This document shows positions 55,862-64,000 of a DNA stretch of 64,000 bases, in pieces. This stretch comes from Legionella jamestowniensis (lineage in GTDB: Bacteria > Pseudomonadota > Gammaproteobacteria > Legionellales > Legionellaceae), in contig NZ_LNYG01000013.1 in assembly GCF_001467745.1 (NCBI RefSeq), forward strand, positions 802,337 to 866,336, read 5' to 3'. Under the pieces are notes generated by a model. The model searched no databases. It saw only the letters and a list, made by a program, of their open reading frames with translations, and was not told where the DNA came from. A program made the position numbers and the translations under genes. Position 1 is the stretch's first letter. Each line of letters begins with the position of its first letter.

Positions 55862-56947
55862 TCAAATTAAATTTTGCACCACACGGCGTGGATGTCTTTT
55901 CAAATAATCTACCGATTGCATTTCTTGCAGGCGACTGAGCGTTCTTTTAAACGACTGGCTCATTTCGCCTTCTGTATACAGCTTCTCAATTGGAACGTCA
56001 GCTGCCATCACCACACGGATTCCCCGATCATACATCACATCAATAAAATGAATGAGCAAAATAGCATGGATGGTATCATTGGCAGTTAGCTGCGGGATGT
56101 TACTAACAAAAACCGTATCAAAACGCTTGGCGATTTCTAAATAATCAAGCTGGCTACGCGGCAAATTGCAAATAACATTAAAATCAAACCATATCGCCCT
56201 TTCGCTGCATTTTATAAATGGAATACTACGATTTTGTACTGTCACACTACCCGCTTCCTTCATTGTTGGGGATAGCGCTGCAAATTGCTCTATTAAACTT
56301 GCCTCTGTCGCTGCATTTAAGGGATACAAGTAAGCTGTGCATAATGGCTCTCTTCCCAGGCGATAATCTCTTTTTTCACCTAAAAAAAGTACTTCACAAT
56401 GTGTCTTTATAAGTGCAATCGCCGGTAGAAAACGTTCTCGCCGGATGCCGTTTAAATATAAATCATCAGGTGGGGTATTGGAGGTTGCAACTAAAACAAT
56501 GCCTTGGGCAAATAAGGCTTGCAATAATTCCGCAAGTATCATGGCATCGGCTACATCATAAACTAAAAACTCATCAAAACATAACAAGCGAATGGTTTTC
56601 GCAAGCTCTGCAGCGATGCGCCGTAGAGGGTCTTTTTGACCTTGTAAACAGCGTAATTGACCATCAACTTGCTGCATGAAATGATGAAAATGTATGCGTG
56701 CTTTCTGCTGTTCTGCGACCTGTTCATAAAACAAGTCCATCAAAAAAGTTTTACCCACCCCTACGGGTCCATGGAGATAGAGTCCTACCGGTTGTGGCAA
56801 TTTTTGCAACCAATTGAGCCAGGAGCGTCGAGGAAGCTGTAACTCATCACATAAGCGCTGCATGGATGCTAACACCGTTCGTTGGATTGGATCATCCTCA
56901 ATATCGCCTGAGGCGATAGCCTCCTCATAGCATTTTATCAATGTCAT
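55862..56947 (-). CDS. zapE: Cell division ATPase ZapE (AFG1 family)
   Basis: 361 residues. Walker A GPVGVGKTFLMD (about 61-72), HFHHFM, Walker B LLCFDEFLVYD with sensor ATSNTPPDDLY, and IHFIDVMYDRGIRVV near the end, all AFG1/ZapE features. ZapE associates with the Z-ring during constriction. Its start overlaps the hydrolase stop by four bases (ATGA), implying co-translation with that gene. Confidence 0.93.
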   Translation of the reverse strand: MTLIKCYEEAIASGDIEDDPIQRTVLASMQRLCDELQLPRRSWLNWLQKLPQPVGLYLHGPVGVGKTFLMDLFYEQVAEQQKARIHFHHFMQQVDGQLRCLQGQKDPLRRIAAELAKTIRLLCFDEFLVYDVADAMILAELLQALFAQGIVLVATSNTPPDDLYLNGIRRERFLPAIALIKTHCEVLFLGEKRDYRLGREPLCTAYLYPLNAATEASLIEQFAALSPTMKEAGSVTVQNRSIPFIKCSERAIWFDFNVICNLPRSQLDYLEIAKRFDTVFVSNIPQLTANDTIHAILLIHFIDVMYDRGIRVVMAADVPIEKLYTEGEMSQSFKRTLSRLQEMQSVDYLKRHPRRVVQNLI

Positions 56948-57606
56948 AACGCCGGTACCTGCGGACGAATCGTGTCAATGAGTTTTGCTTTAAGTTCCAG
57001 CAACTTGCCATGGAAGAAATGGCCTGTTGCGGAAAAATGAACCATAGGTATAGATGGTGTCTCATTTTTTGCAAAATTTTCCACCAACGTCATTGGCACA
57101 ACATCATCTTCATCCCCCTGTATAATTACCCAGGGATAGGGGGAAGGTTGGAATTCACGATAGTTAAAATGATGCACTGGTGGTGCAATAGTAATTAATA
57201 ATTCATGCTCACATTGACAAGCCGCCCGATACGCAACATAAGAACCAAATGAAAAACCTGCAAATAGAATACGGGATGCTCCTTTTTCTTGCTGCCACTG
57301 GTTTACCAGCTGCAACATATCGTTACTTTCCCCTACACCATGATCAAAAGTACCCTCTGACCCACCTACCCCGCGAAAATTAAAGCGCAGACTGGGAATA
57401 CCCAGCTCTTTAAATGCTCGTGCGAGAGTCGTTACCACTTTATTATTCATGGTTCCACCCTGCAATGAATGTGGATGGCCTAAAAAAGCAATAAATGAAT
57501 CTTTTATTGACGCAGGAACGGTTAATATACCTTCCAAACGGCCAGCAGCACCTGTAAAGAAAAAAGGATGTTCACCAGCACGATGCAAATTTTCGGATAA
57601 CAGCAT
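56944..57606 (-). CDS. Alpha/beta hydrolase of the dienelactone-hydrolase-like type
   Basis: 220 residues. Core: LGHPHSLQGGTMNNKVV, RFNFRGVGGSEG, nucleophile Ser in FAGFSFGSYVAY, Asp in QGDEDDVVP and His in SATGHFFHG. This is the group often annotated as alpha/beta superfamily hydrolase beside zapE. Substrate unknown. Ribosome-binding site weak. Overlaps zapE, divergent from panBC. Confidence 0.85.
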   Translation of the reverse strand: MLLSENLHRAGEHPFFFTGAAGRLEGILTVPASIKDSFIAFLGHPHSLQGGTMNNKVVTTLARAFKELGIPSLRFNFRGVGGSEGTFDHGVGESNDMLQLVNQWQQEKGASRILFAGFSFGSYVAYRAACQCEHELLITIAPPVHHFNYREFQPSPYPWVIIQGDEDDVVPMTLVENFAKNETPSIPMVHFSATGHFFHGKLLELKAKLIDTIRPQVPAL

Positions 57607-57736
57607 AAAATTGATATTTATTTAAAATACTAATGATAACGCATATTGCAATTTCATGCGCGTCCTTTAAGATCAACACAGCACCGACTTTTTGCGGTGA
57701 CTCTTTACTTAACTTTATTTCAGGAGGACTTGATCC

Positions 57737-57808
57737 ATGAGACAGGTACCCGTATTAATCACGCCATTCCCTATTGCTTTTCTCTCCAATTTAGGAGGAT
57801 TAGCATGA
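57737..57808 (+). CDS. 23-codon leader ORF overlapping panB
   Basis: ATG at 57737 has a near-perfect AGGAGG (57722-57727) nine bases upstream. It encodes a 23-residue, hydrophobic, Pro-rich peptide (MRQVPVLITPFPIAFLSNLG plus GLA). Its TGA (57806-57808) overlaps the panB ATG (57805-57807) in an ATGA junction, and it reads through the panB ribosome-binding site. This suggests a translated leader that controls panB by coupling or ribosome stalling. Confidence 0.55.
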   Translation: MRQVPVLITPFPIAFLSNLGGLA

Positions 57809-58593
57809 AAATTCACGATTTCAAACGTAAAAAACAGCAACAATCCAAGATTAGCATGATTACTTGCTATGATTATCCTTCCGCACGCATAGTCGCTGAA
57901 TCCCATATTGATTGTGTTCTCGTCGGTGATTCTGTAGCCATGGCTGTACATGGTTATGACACTACCGTTATGGCTACCATGGAAATGATGACTCTCCACA
58001 CGAAAGCAGTGGCACGCGGGCTTGGACAGCAATTCCTGATTAGTGATTTACCCTTTTTAGGGCATCGTGCGTCCAAAGCGGAAACCATTCATAATGTAAG
58101 ACAATTGTTGCAGGCAGGTGCGCACGCTATAAAAATTGAAGGCGCAGATGTAGACACTCGTGAAACCATTGCCTATTTGATTAACGCTGGGGTTCCCGTA
58201 ATAGGCCATATCGGTTTAACGCCGCAATCCATTCATCAGCTTGGCGGTTATAAGGTTCAGGGGAAAGAAGAGGGGCAAGCGCTCGCTCTAATAGAGCAAG
58301 CAATACAGTTAGAAGCCTGTGGTTGTTTTGGCGTAGTGATTGAATGTGTCCCCCAACAATTGGCCACCACCATTACACAACGACTCAGTATTCCTACCAT
58401 CGGCATAGGTGCTGGTGTTGGTACTGATGGCCAAGTTCTGGTCTGGCATGATCTTTTGGGCCTGCAAACTGAATTTAAGCCACGATTTCTAAAGCAATAT
58501 GCCCAAACCAAAGAGTTAATGTTGGCAGCAATTAATAATTACGCCCAACAAGTGCAACAATTGCAGTTCCCTGCAGATGAACACGCATTTTAG
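57805..58593 (+). CDS. panB: 3-methyl-2-oxobutanoate hydroxymethyltransferase
   Basis: 262 residues from the ATG at 57805 (TTAGGAGG upstream); the frame extends further but without a signal. PanB motifs: MITCYDYPSA, LVGDSVAM, DLPFLG, AIKIEGA, IGHIGLTPQS and IGIGAGVGTDGQVLV. It adds a hydroxymethyl group from methylene-THF to 2-oxoisovalerate in pantothenate synthesis. It heads panB-panC; panD is not in the window. Confidence 0.96.
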   Translation: MKIHDFKRKKQQQSKISMITCYDYPSARIVAESHIDCVLVGDSVAMAVHGYDTTVMATMEMMTLHTKAVARGLGQQFLISDLPFLGHRASKAETIHNVRQLLQAGAHAIKIEGADVDTRETIAYLINAGVPVIGHIGLTPQSIHQLGGYKVQGKEEGQALALIEQAIQLEACGCFGVVIECVPQQLATTITQRLSIPTIGIGAGVGTDGQVLVWHDLLGLQTEFKPRFLKQYAQTKELMLAAINNYAQQVQQLQFPADEHAF

Positions 58594-58618
58594 AGAGTAA
58601 TTAATCATTAGTAGCTAT

Positions 58619-58647
58619 AGCTTTTTCTCTTTGATAGGGAAAAAGCT
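58619..58647 (+). other. Hairpin between panB and panC
   Basis: AGCTTTTTC (58619-58627) pairs with GAAAAAGCT (58639-58647). It ends 21 bases before panC and may tune panC expression. Not followed by a T-run, so unlikely to be a terminator. Confidence 0.4.
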
Positions 58648-58668
58648 ACTGTGACTTAAGGAGTACTC

Positions 58669-59427
58669 ATGCAAATTTTTTACGATATGAAGGAATGGCT
58701 AGCCTTTCGCCGTTCACTATCCCCCCATTTATCCCTGGGTTTTGTGCCCACCATGGGAAATTTACACGCCGGCCATGCTTCTTTATTTGAAAAAAGTAAA
58801 CAGGAAAATCAACATACCATTGCCAGTATTTTTGTGAATCCTACTCAATTTAACCGCACTGATGATTTTACGCATTACCCACGAACACTAGAGAATGATT
58901 TTAATCTCTTAAAAGAATTGCAAGTTGACTATTGCCTAATTCCTACTAAAAAAGCCATCTATCCTGATAACTATCGCTTTCAAATCCACGAAACCAAACT
59001 CTGTCAGTTGATGGAGGGAAAGCATCGTCCGGGACATTTTACAGGTGTTCTTACTGTTGTTATGAAACTGCTAAATCTGGCTAAGCCACATTATGCGTAC
59101 TTCGGTGAAAAAGATTATCAACAATATTTATTGATTCAAGAAATGGTCGATGCCTTTTTCATGGACATTGAAATCAAGGCTTGTCCCACCATTCGGGAAA
59201 AAAGTGGCCTTGCCTTTAGCTCCCGTAATAATCGTTTGACTGCGGAGCAACGGCTGAAAGCTGAAACTTTTGCCAGCATTTTCCATCAACAAAAATCCTG
59301 TGAGTTAATCGCAGAGGAATTAAAGCAAAAAGATATTGAAGTTGAATATCTTGAAGACTATCAGGGTCGACGTTTCATTGCGGTGACAATTGGCAATATT
59401 CGGCTTATTGACAATTATTTGCTCTAA
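58669..59427 (+). CDS. panC: Pantothenate synthetase
   Basis: 252 residues, at the short end for PanC. HIGH-type motif [43 protein letters not shown] and the KMSKS-type SGLAFSSRN. It ligates pantoate and beta-alanine with ATP. AAGGAG precedes the ATG. Operon with panB. The C-terminal domain is shortened compared with the E. coli 283-residue enzyme. Confidence 0.95.
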   Translation: MQIFYDMKEWLAFRRSLSPHLSLGFVPTMGNLHAGHASLFEKSKQENQHTIASIFVNPTQFNRTDDFTHYPRTLENDFNLLKELQVDYCLIPTKKAIYPDNYRFQIHETKLCQLMEGKHRPGHFTGVLTVVMKLLNLAKPHYAYFGEKDYQQYLLIQEMVDAFFMDIEIKACPTIREKSGLAFSSRNNRLTAEQRLKAETFASIFHQQKSCELIAEELKQKDIEVEYLEDYQGRRFIAVTIGNIRLIDNYLL

Positions 59428-59506
59428 ATTGAATGATTAAATAGTTCCACAAAAAGCTAGAAGATAAAATAATTGCTGAGCCTATTGCCGATGCAAGACT
59501 CTCTGC

Positions 59507-61090
59507 TTAATGATCCGTATAGGATGAGGAACTAATTCCAAAGATATCTGTGTCGGAGATATCATCCTCATTTTTTCCATAACCTCGGCTATTTTCTTCA
59601 TTTCTAGTCGCATTAAGTGTTTCTTTTTGGGTTCGTAGCGCGGGCTCAATAAATTGTTGGACAAAGGTCGCCCTATCTATACAGACTTTGGTGTTATCAT
59701 TGAAATCAAAGCGTTCAAGCTTGCCATTGGTGATAGTACACATGCCGATAATGTGGCCTGGAGGGATGTGGTTTGGCACAAGGTATTCCTGATCTGTTTT
59801 AGCATGATCACTTTGTGTCAATTCTTGGGCATTAATTGCCGAATCCGGAAGATAGATGACGTAAACGTAGCGCATGTCTTGACCGGTACTTTCTTCCGGG
59901 AATTTAAGACAAGAGGTTAGGTTATCACTCGTGGAAATAAAGATGGTGGGCTGACGACTATTAACATATTTTTCAGCATCGTCATTAAAATTTACTAACG
60001 CGGTAAATCCGACTTCAAATAAATTTTCAGATGGTTTCTTTATAACCAGCTCAGCATGAGTCCCTTCGAATTGGCGAACAGTGTTTTTTTTCGGATTTCC
60101 TGAAAAATGGCGGCTATCTCCGCGAAATAATAAATGGGGTCGAGTTTTGCTACTATTGCTGAAGGTTATTTCTGAGGCGTAGTGAGGATTTTTTTTGATG
60201 TTTTTACATTGTAAACGATTCTGGCTTTCTTCCAACGTAAAACTACCAACAACCTGTCGTCCTTCAATTGCTTGGGCAATGAGGCTGCTGTCGGGTATTT
60301 TACCCAAATGAAACTCATCTGCAGGTATACGCATGGCTTTTGGAATATCCAACGCATAAACATATTTATATTTTTTCGCTTGGGTGAGATTCAGGTGATG
60401 CCAGGTAATTAGGTAACGGCTTTGATTATTTTCTGGATTGATGTCCAGGGCACTTCCTTGCCCTTTTAAAGCCAGTTTTTTTCCTGGAGCTCGAATCCCT
60501 TGTGAAAAGACAAGTTCAGGCGGGTCGTTAGTGTATAGATAAATTAAACTTTTGCTGTTGTCCTTTATATCCAAGCTGTCCCGCAATTCTTTTTCAGCAA
60601 CCCTTTGTTGAATGATTTTAGTATTGGGTAAAGATTGAACGTTGGGATTATCGCTGTATAAACCGATCAGTTGAGCACAAATTTGATCAATCAATCGGTT
60701 TTGTTCAGCCACACTTTTATTGTGCAATTCCGCCAATGGAGAAAGTATTTGATAAAAACGGTAGGTAAAGGGTTGGCGATGATCTTTAAGTTGTTGAAGT
60801 ATTTTGCCAACGCTGCTATCCGAAATGCTCTCCTCGTCGGTACACTTCTTTGCTATTTGGCCGATGCTTTTTAAGAAAGGAAGATAAAAAGACGCGTTGG
60901 TAAAATAGGCATTATCTTTAGAAGCAAGCAATAAAGTTTTCTGCATTTCTTCAACATGCTTTGGCAGGTTAGAAAACCCTATACTCAAGGGCTTTTTAGT
61001 AAGCCCTTTCCAAAACACATTGGCATTTTCAGGTTTAAGAGCTAGGTTTAACAACTGGTTTAATTGATTTAATTTTACCTGGTCTAACAT
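59507..61090 (-). CDS. Tandem ADP-ribosyltransferase-like effector candidate
   Basis: 527 residues; AAGGAG before the ATG. The C-terminal half carries the R-S-E set of cholera-toxin-type mono-ADP-ribosyltransferases: Arg323 in LLFRGDSR, S386-T387-S388 in ISTSDN, and D433-Q-E435 in DQEYLVPNHIPPGHI, where the ExE first Glu is Asp. The segment before it (about 180-300) echoes the same fold: LIYLYTNDPPELVFSQGI, SRYLITW, YVYALDIPKAM and IPDSSLIAQAI, without the Arg/STS/ExE residues. So it looks like a degenerate plus an active-type copy. No signal peptide. Function is inferred; a Dot/Icm substrate is likely. Confidence 0.65.
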   Translation of the reverse strand: MLDQVKLNQLNQLLNLALKPENANVFWKGLTKKPLSIGFSNLPKHVEEMQKTLLLASKDNAYFTNASFYLPFLKSIGQIAKKCTDEESISDSSVGKILQQLKDHRQPFTYRFYQILSPLAELHNKSVAEQNRLIDQICAQLIGLYSDNPNVQSLPNTKIIQQRVAEKELRDSLDIKDNSKSLIYLYTNDPPELVFSQGIRAPGKKLALKGQGSALDINPENNQSRYLITWHHLNLTQAKKYKYVYALDIPKAMRIPADEFHLGKIPDSSLIAQAIEGRQVVGSFTLEESQNRLQCKNIKKNPHYASEITFSNSSKTRPHLLFRGDSRHFSGNPKKNTVRQFEGTHAELVIKKPSENLFEVGFTALVNFNDDAEKYVNSRQPTIFISTSDNLTSCLKFPEESTGQDMRYVYVIYLPDSAINAQELTQSDHAKTDQEYLVPNHIPPGHIIGMCTITNGKLERFDFNDNTKVCIDRATFVQQFIEPALRTQKETLNATRNEENSRGYGKNEDDISDTDIFGISSSSYTDH

Positions 61091-61395
61091 AGCAGCTCCT
61101 TGCCCATCGCTTTAGTTAAAGTATATACAAGGGATGGGCCTGGTGTGCGCACCGAGGCTGTCGGTCAGAGTCTTGGTAACAAGTACGAGCGATCAATGAG
61201 CTGACTTTGGAGGGACACGCTCAAGTTAATGAGGCTTTATAGTAAACGGATGGCGTGAAAGTTCAGACGTTAATACCCTCTATAGCAACCTGATCAATAA
61301 ATTACAGGCGTGAAAATCCTTTTCTTAAATGAGTTGAACTAGATTCGTGCTAGATCTACAAAAAAGTTAATTATAATTAATAACCCATCTCACTA
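61091..61395. other. Intergenic region between the coiled-coil gene and the ART gene
   Basis: About 300 bases with the AAGGAG and promoter region of the ART-like gene on the right side of its start, and the palindrome TTAATTATAATTAA (61367-61380) just beyond the coiled-coil gene stop. No gene or clear terminator seen. Confidence 0.5.
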
Positions 61396-64000
61396 TCATC
61401 CACCCGCTTTAGGGTCTGCCTTAATTTCTTGTTTTAGCTCGTCGATTATTGTCTTGGCTTTTGGATTACCAAAGAATGTATGGGTAACTTCACCTACTAC
61501 CTTCTTGATCTGCTCACTTTCTTTTTTGAAATGAGTACGATGCTTGCTGGCTTCTTTTAGACCTGTTAACCACAGATCCAAGGAGGGTTGACCTTTAAAG
61601 CAAGTGTTGTAGCAAGAATTTGCAGTCCATTGTGTGGCCCTTCCCCAAAAGCCAGCGGCCTCCCTTTCTTTCTTAGGCATAAATGCTGCTGAAGCCACTT
61701 CTACTGCTTTATGGGAAAACTGAAATTCGGGAACTTCCTTTCCAACTAATACCAGAGCCGTCCATAGATAACGTAACTCTTCAGGATTAGGTCCTCGCAA
61801 CGTCAAAGGGTTTGCTTCACTGGGTGGTTCTACAAATTCTGCCAAAAACTGCGTTGCCACGGCCAACGAATATTTCACACGGGCAGCAATAACGGCTGGA
61901 TCATGATTGTCACCCTGAGGAAATTTGCTGACGGTGATAGTGATCTGAGGACGATATCCTTTAAGGGATCTTTTATCCAACCGGTTGTCTAAACTTTTTG
62001 CACGCTCTTCAATAAAATAACCACATAAGGGATCATCCGGATTAACGACATGCTCACGAAAATATCCATGTTTTACTGCTTCTATTACACTATAGCGTGA
62101 GCTACCTAAATTTCCTGATAAAACAGTTGCCTCAGCTTCTGAGTCGGCTTCATAATCATTTTCAAAGTGAGCGGCTTTTTCACTCTGCGCAAAATCATGA
62201 TAATCCGTTGCGAAATCTAAAAATTTCAATGCATATTTCTCATCTTGCGCGTAACGGAGAGTTTTTCGAATACCCTGTCTTAGCAGAGGATTGGAGGCTG
62301 TTGGATCACCGTTTAACAGTTTGTATAAAGGCTCATAAAGATCGAGTTCTTTTTGTACGCGTTGTAAGTAGCGAGTGAGTAGTGCGCGACGATCTTCAAT
62401 TTCCAATCTCTGAGGGGAATTCTCAGGTAACCGCTGCATTTGCTCCATTGAAGGCAAACTATTCAATTGATGTTTTAGTTCAATACTTAGCGGTTTTAAA
62501 TAGTCAACAATAACATCGCAACCTTCTGCTAACCTCTCATAATGCGGTGCCAAGTCACGGGCATTTTTCTTAAGTGATGCCTGAAAAGCAGGACTAAACC
62601 AATGGAGCGGAGAAACTCTTACCAAATAATCCAACTCTTTTCTGGTGCCACTATCGAGTGTGGCGATTTTATTAAGGTTGGTGTGAATACCTCTTAATTT
62701 TTCCCTATTTTCACCTAAAACAATTTTATAGTTATTACCTAACAATTTCTTTTTATTTTCAGAACGTAACTCTTGTAATTCAGTCAATCGATTTTCAGCC
62801 GTATCGGCAATCAGCTCAAAATCGTCTGCATTTAAAGCACGTAGGTACTTTAATTTTAAGCCTGCCTTTGCCAGATCTTCATTACTCTCGGCTTCGCTAA
62901 TAGTAATTAATAACGCGTCATCGAAACTGTTTGCAAGTTGTGCGTTTAAAGCAGTGATTGCTCTTCTTCGAGCTACTTCGCGAGGATTCTCTATAATGGG
63001 TAGTAATTCTACTAAATCAGTTTCGCGAGGATGAACCTCCTCTTCTGCAAGCGCTACTTCTCGACGGTGTTCTTCAAGTTCATTTTCCCGTGCTTCAAGT
63101 TGCATTTCACGCTGTTCAAGTAAACTCTCTCTCGTGTTAAGTTGGTTTGCGCGCTCTTCAAGTTGGTGTTCACGTGCATCAAGTTGACTTTGACGTTCTT
63201 TCGTTTCTCGACGTAATTTCTCCATTTCCTCTTGAAGCCGTTTGGATTCCAATCGCATTGCCGCTACTTCTTTTAATGCCTCTTCAGCAATTTTTTCAGC
63301 CTCTTTTTGTTTTTTCTCAGATTCTAATGATTTGCGTTGCTCTTCTTCTAATTGTTTTTGAACGGCATCAACCTTCTCTGTTGCGGTAGATAATTTAGTT
63401 TCTAGATCTATTTTTTCTTTACTGTGTTTAACATTCAGTTGTTCTAACTGCTTTTCTAATGCACTTGAGCGACGCTCTGCTTCTTCAAACGATTTTTGTG
63501 TCGTTGATAAACTTTGTTGTAAATCGGAAACCGTTTCTTGTTGTTTCTTCAATTCAGAGGATAAAGAATCTAACGCTTCCGCCTTACTTTGCAGTGCTTC
63601 GGTTAGGCGTTGGATTTCATCAACTAATTCGGTGTTCTTTAATTCCTGACCCTCTGCCGAGGCCTTGGCACTGGACAATTCTTCAGTTAATGCTTCGTTG
63701 CTTCGTTTAAGTACTTGGAACTGTTCTTGCAACTCTTTCAGCGAAGCTAAGTTTGAGGCCAGCGTTTGCTCTGCTACTTCTAATTTCGACCTAACTTCCT
63801 CTGTGTCTTTCATCGCCTCTTTTAGCGATTGATTCAACTTGTTTAACACCTCTTCATGGCGCTTTTGTGTCTGCTCTAATTCTTCACGCACCACGCGGAC
63901 TTGCTCATCCCCTGACTCTCCTGCCTTCTTCAGCTCCGCCTCAAGCCTGCTGACTTCATCGGCGTGGGACTCGTTCACCCGTTTGATCTCAGCTTCTAAA
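61396..64000 (-). CDS. Long coiled-coil protein, effector candidate, 5' part outside window
   Basis: 867 codons in the window; the reading frame stays open to the right edge (GTG at 63978 is an internal Val codon), so the true start lies outside. The first about 310 residues seen are a continuous coiled coil, including perfect heptads RExQLEx (about 63061-63189) and long Glu/Lys/Gln-rich segments. The C-terminal 550 residues are helical, with no membrane segment or recognised enzyme motif; blocks such as LNAQLANSFDDALLITISEAES recall repeats seen in Legionella effectors. Likely a Dot/Icm substrate; this is inference. It is not a housekeeping SMC or RecN (no ATPase motifs seen). Confidence 0.55.
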   Translation of the reverse strand, partial: LEAEIKRVNESHADEVSRLEAELKKAGESGDEQVRVVREELEQTQKRHEEVLNKLNQSLKEAMKDTEEVRSKLEVAEQTLASNLASLKELQEQFQVLKRSNEALTEELSSAKASAEGQELKNTELVDEIQRLTEALQSKAEALDSLSSELKKQQETVSDLQQSLSTTQKSFEEAERRSSALEKQLEQLNVKHSKEKIDLETKLSTATEKVDAVQKQLEEEQRKSLESEKKQKEAEKIAEEALKEVAAMRLESKRLQEEMEKLRRETKERQSQLDAREHQLEERANQLNTRESLLEQREMQLEARENELEEHRREVALAEEEVHPRETDLVELLPIIENPREVARRRAITALNAQLANSFDDALLITISEAESNEDLAKAGLKLKYLRALNADDFELIADTAENRLTELQELRSENKKKLLGNNYKIVLGENREKLRGIHTNLNKIATLDSGTRKELDYLVRVSPLHWFSPAFQASLKKNARDLAPHYERLAEGCDVIVDYLKPLSIELKHQLNSLPSMEQMQRLPENSPQRLEIEDRRALLTRYLQRVQKELDLYEPLYKLLNGDPTASNPLLRQGIRKTLRYAQDEKYALKFLDFATDYHDFAQSEKAAHFENDYEADSEAEATVLSGNLGSSRYSVIEAVKHGYFREHVVNPDDPLCGYFIEERAKSLDNRLDKRSLKGYRPQITITVSKFPQGDNHDPAVIAARVKYSLAVATQFLAEFVEPPSEANPLTLRGPNPEELRYLWTALVLVGKEVPEFQFSHKAVEVASAAFMPKKEREAAGFWGRATQWTANSCYNTCFKGQPSLDLWLTGLKEASKHRTHFKKESEQIKKVVGEVTHTFFGNPKAKTIIDELKQEIKADPKAGG

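Overview
The window reads as a chromosomal segment from a Legionella-type gammaproteobacterium, probably not a standard L. pneumophila strain. The evidence is a low-GC genome that mixes housekeeping genes with large eukaryotic-like or coiled-coil proteins typical of Dot/Icm effectors. It also has a gene matching the Dot/Icm adaptor LvgA beside feo genes, a polyhydroxybutyrate gene set, and two upstream regions carrying PmrA-type tandem TTAAT half-sites. Species assignment is not possible by eye. No phage, transposase, CRISPR array or rRNA was seen.

Layout. 0-5 kb: start of murF, a YggU-type gene, zipA and smc. 5-13.5 kb: lipid and storage metabolism, with a FabH-like synthase, a type III polyketide-synthase-like protein, phaC, a phasin, phaR, two tandem acetoacetyl-CoA reductases and a fatty-acid desaturase. 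13.6-20.6 kb: mutM, plsC, a gamma-glutamyltransferase, coaD, lolB, tRNA-Gln, prs and a Fis-type regulator. 20.7-25.7 kb: a DUF945 protein, an MFS transporter, an SseB-like protein, an RMF-like protein with a membrane tail, and pdxH. 26-33.5 kb: a 1.8 k-residue candidate effector with internal repeats, dispersed hairpin repeats, an apparently exported peptide-deformylase-like protein and a leucine-rich-repeat protein.

33.8-43.4 kb is one long minus-strand cluster, sdhCDAB-sucABCD, encoding three consecutive TCA-cycle enzyme complexes. 43.7-51.8 kb: an EAL/HDOD protein, an RDD protein, a eukaryotic-type protein kinase, a 1,363-residue protein with a CE-clan cysteine-protease site plus a kinase-like motif block, and LvgA. 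51.9-55 kb: feoABC with a Fur-box palindrome, then a rhodanese. 55-59.4 kb: a small membrane protein, zapE, an alpha/beta hydrolase, and panBC preceded by a 23-codon leader ORF. 59.5-64 kb: a protein with ADP-ribosyltransferase motifs and the C-terminal part of a long coiled-coil protein cut by the window edge.

The main theme is conserved metabolic blocks alternating with secreted-effector candidates. The strongest novelty leads are the CE-protease/kinase-like protein (47-51 kb), the ADP-ribosyltransferase-like protein with an apparent duplicated fold (59.5-61 kb), the RMF-like protein with a membrane tail (24.4-24.8 kb) and the panB leader ORF (57.74-57.81 kb). All functions are inferred from sequence motifs read by eye; no database search was run.
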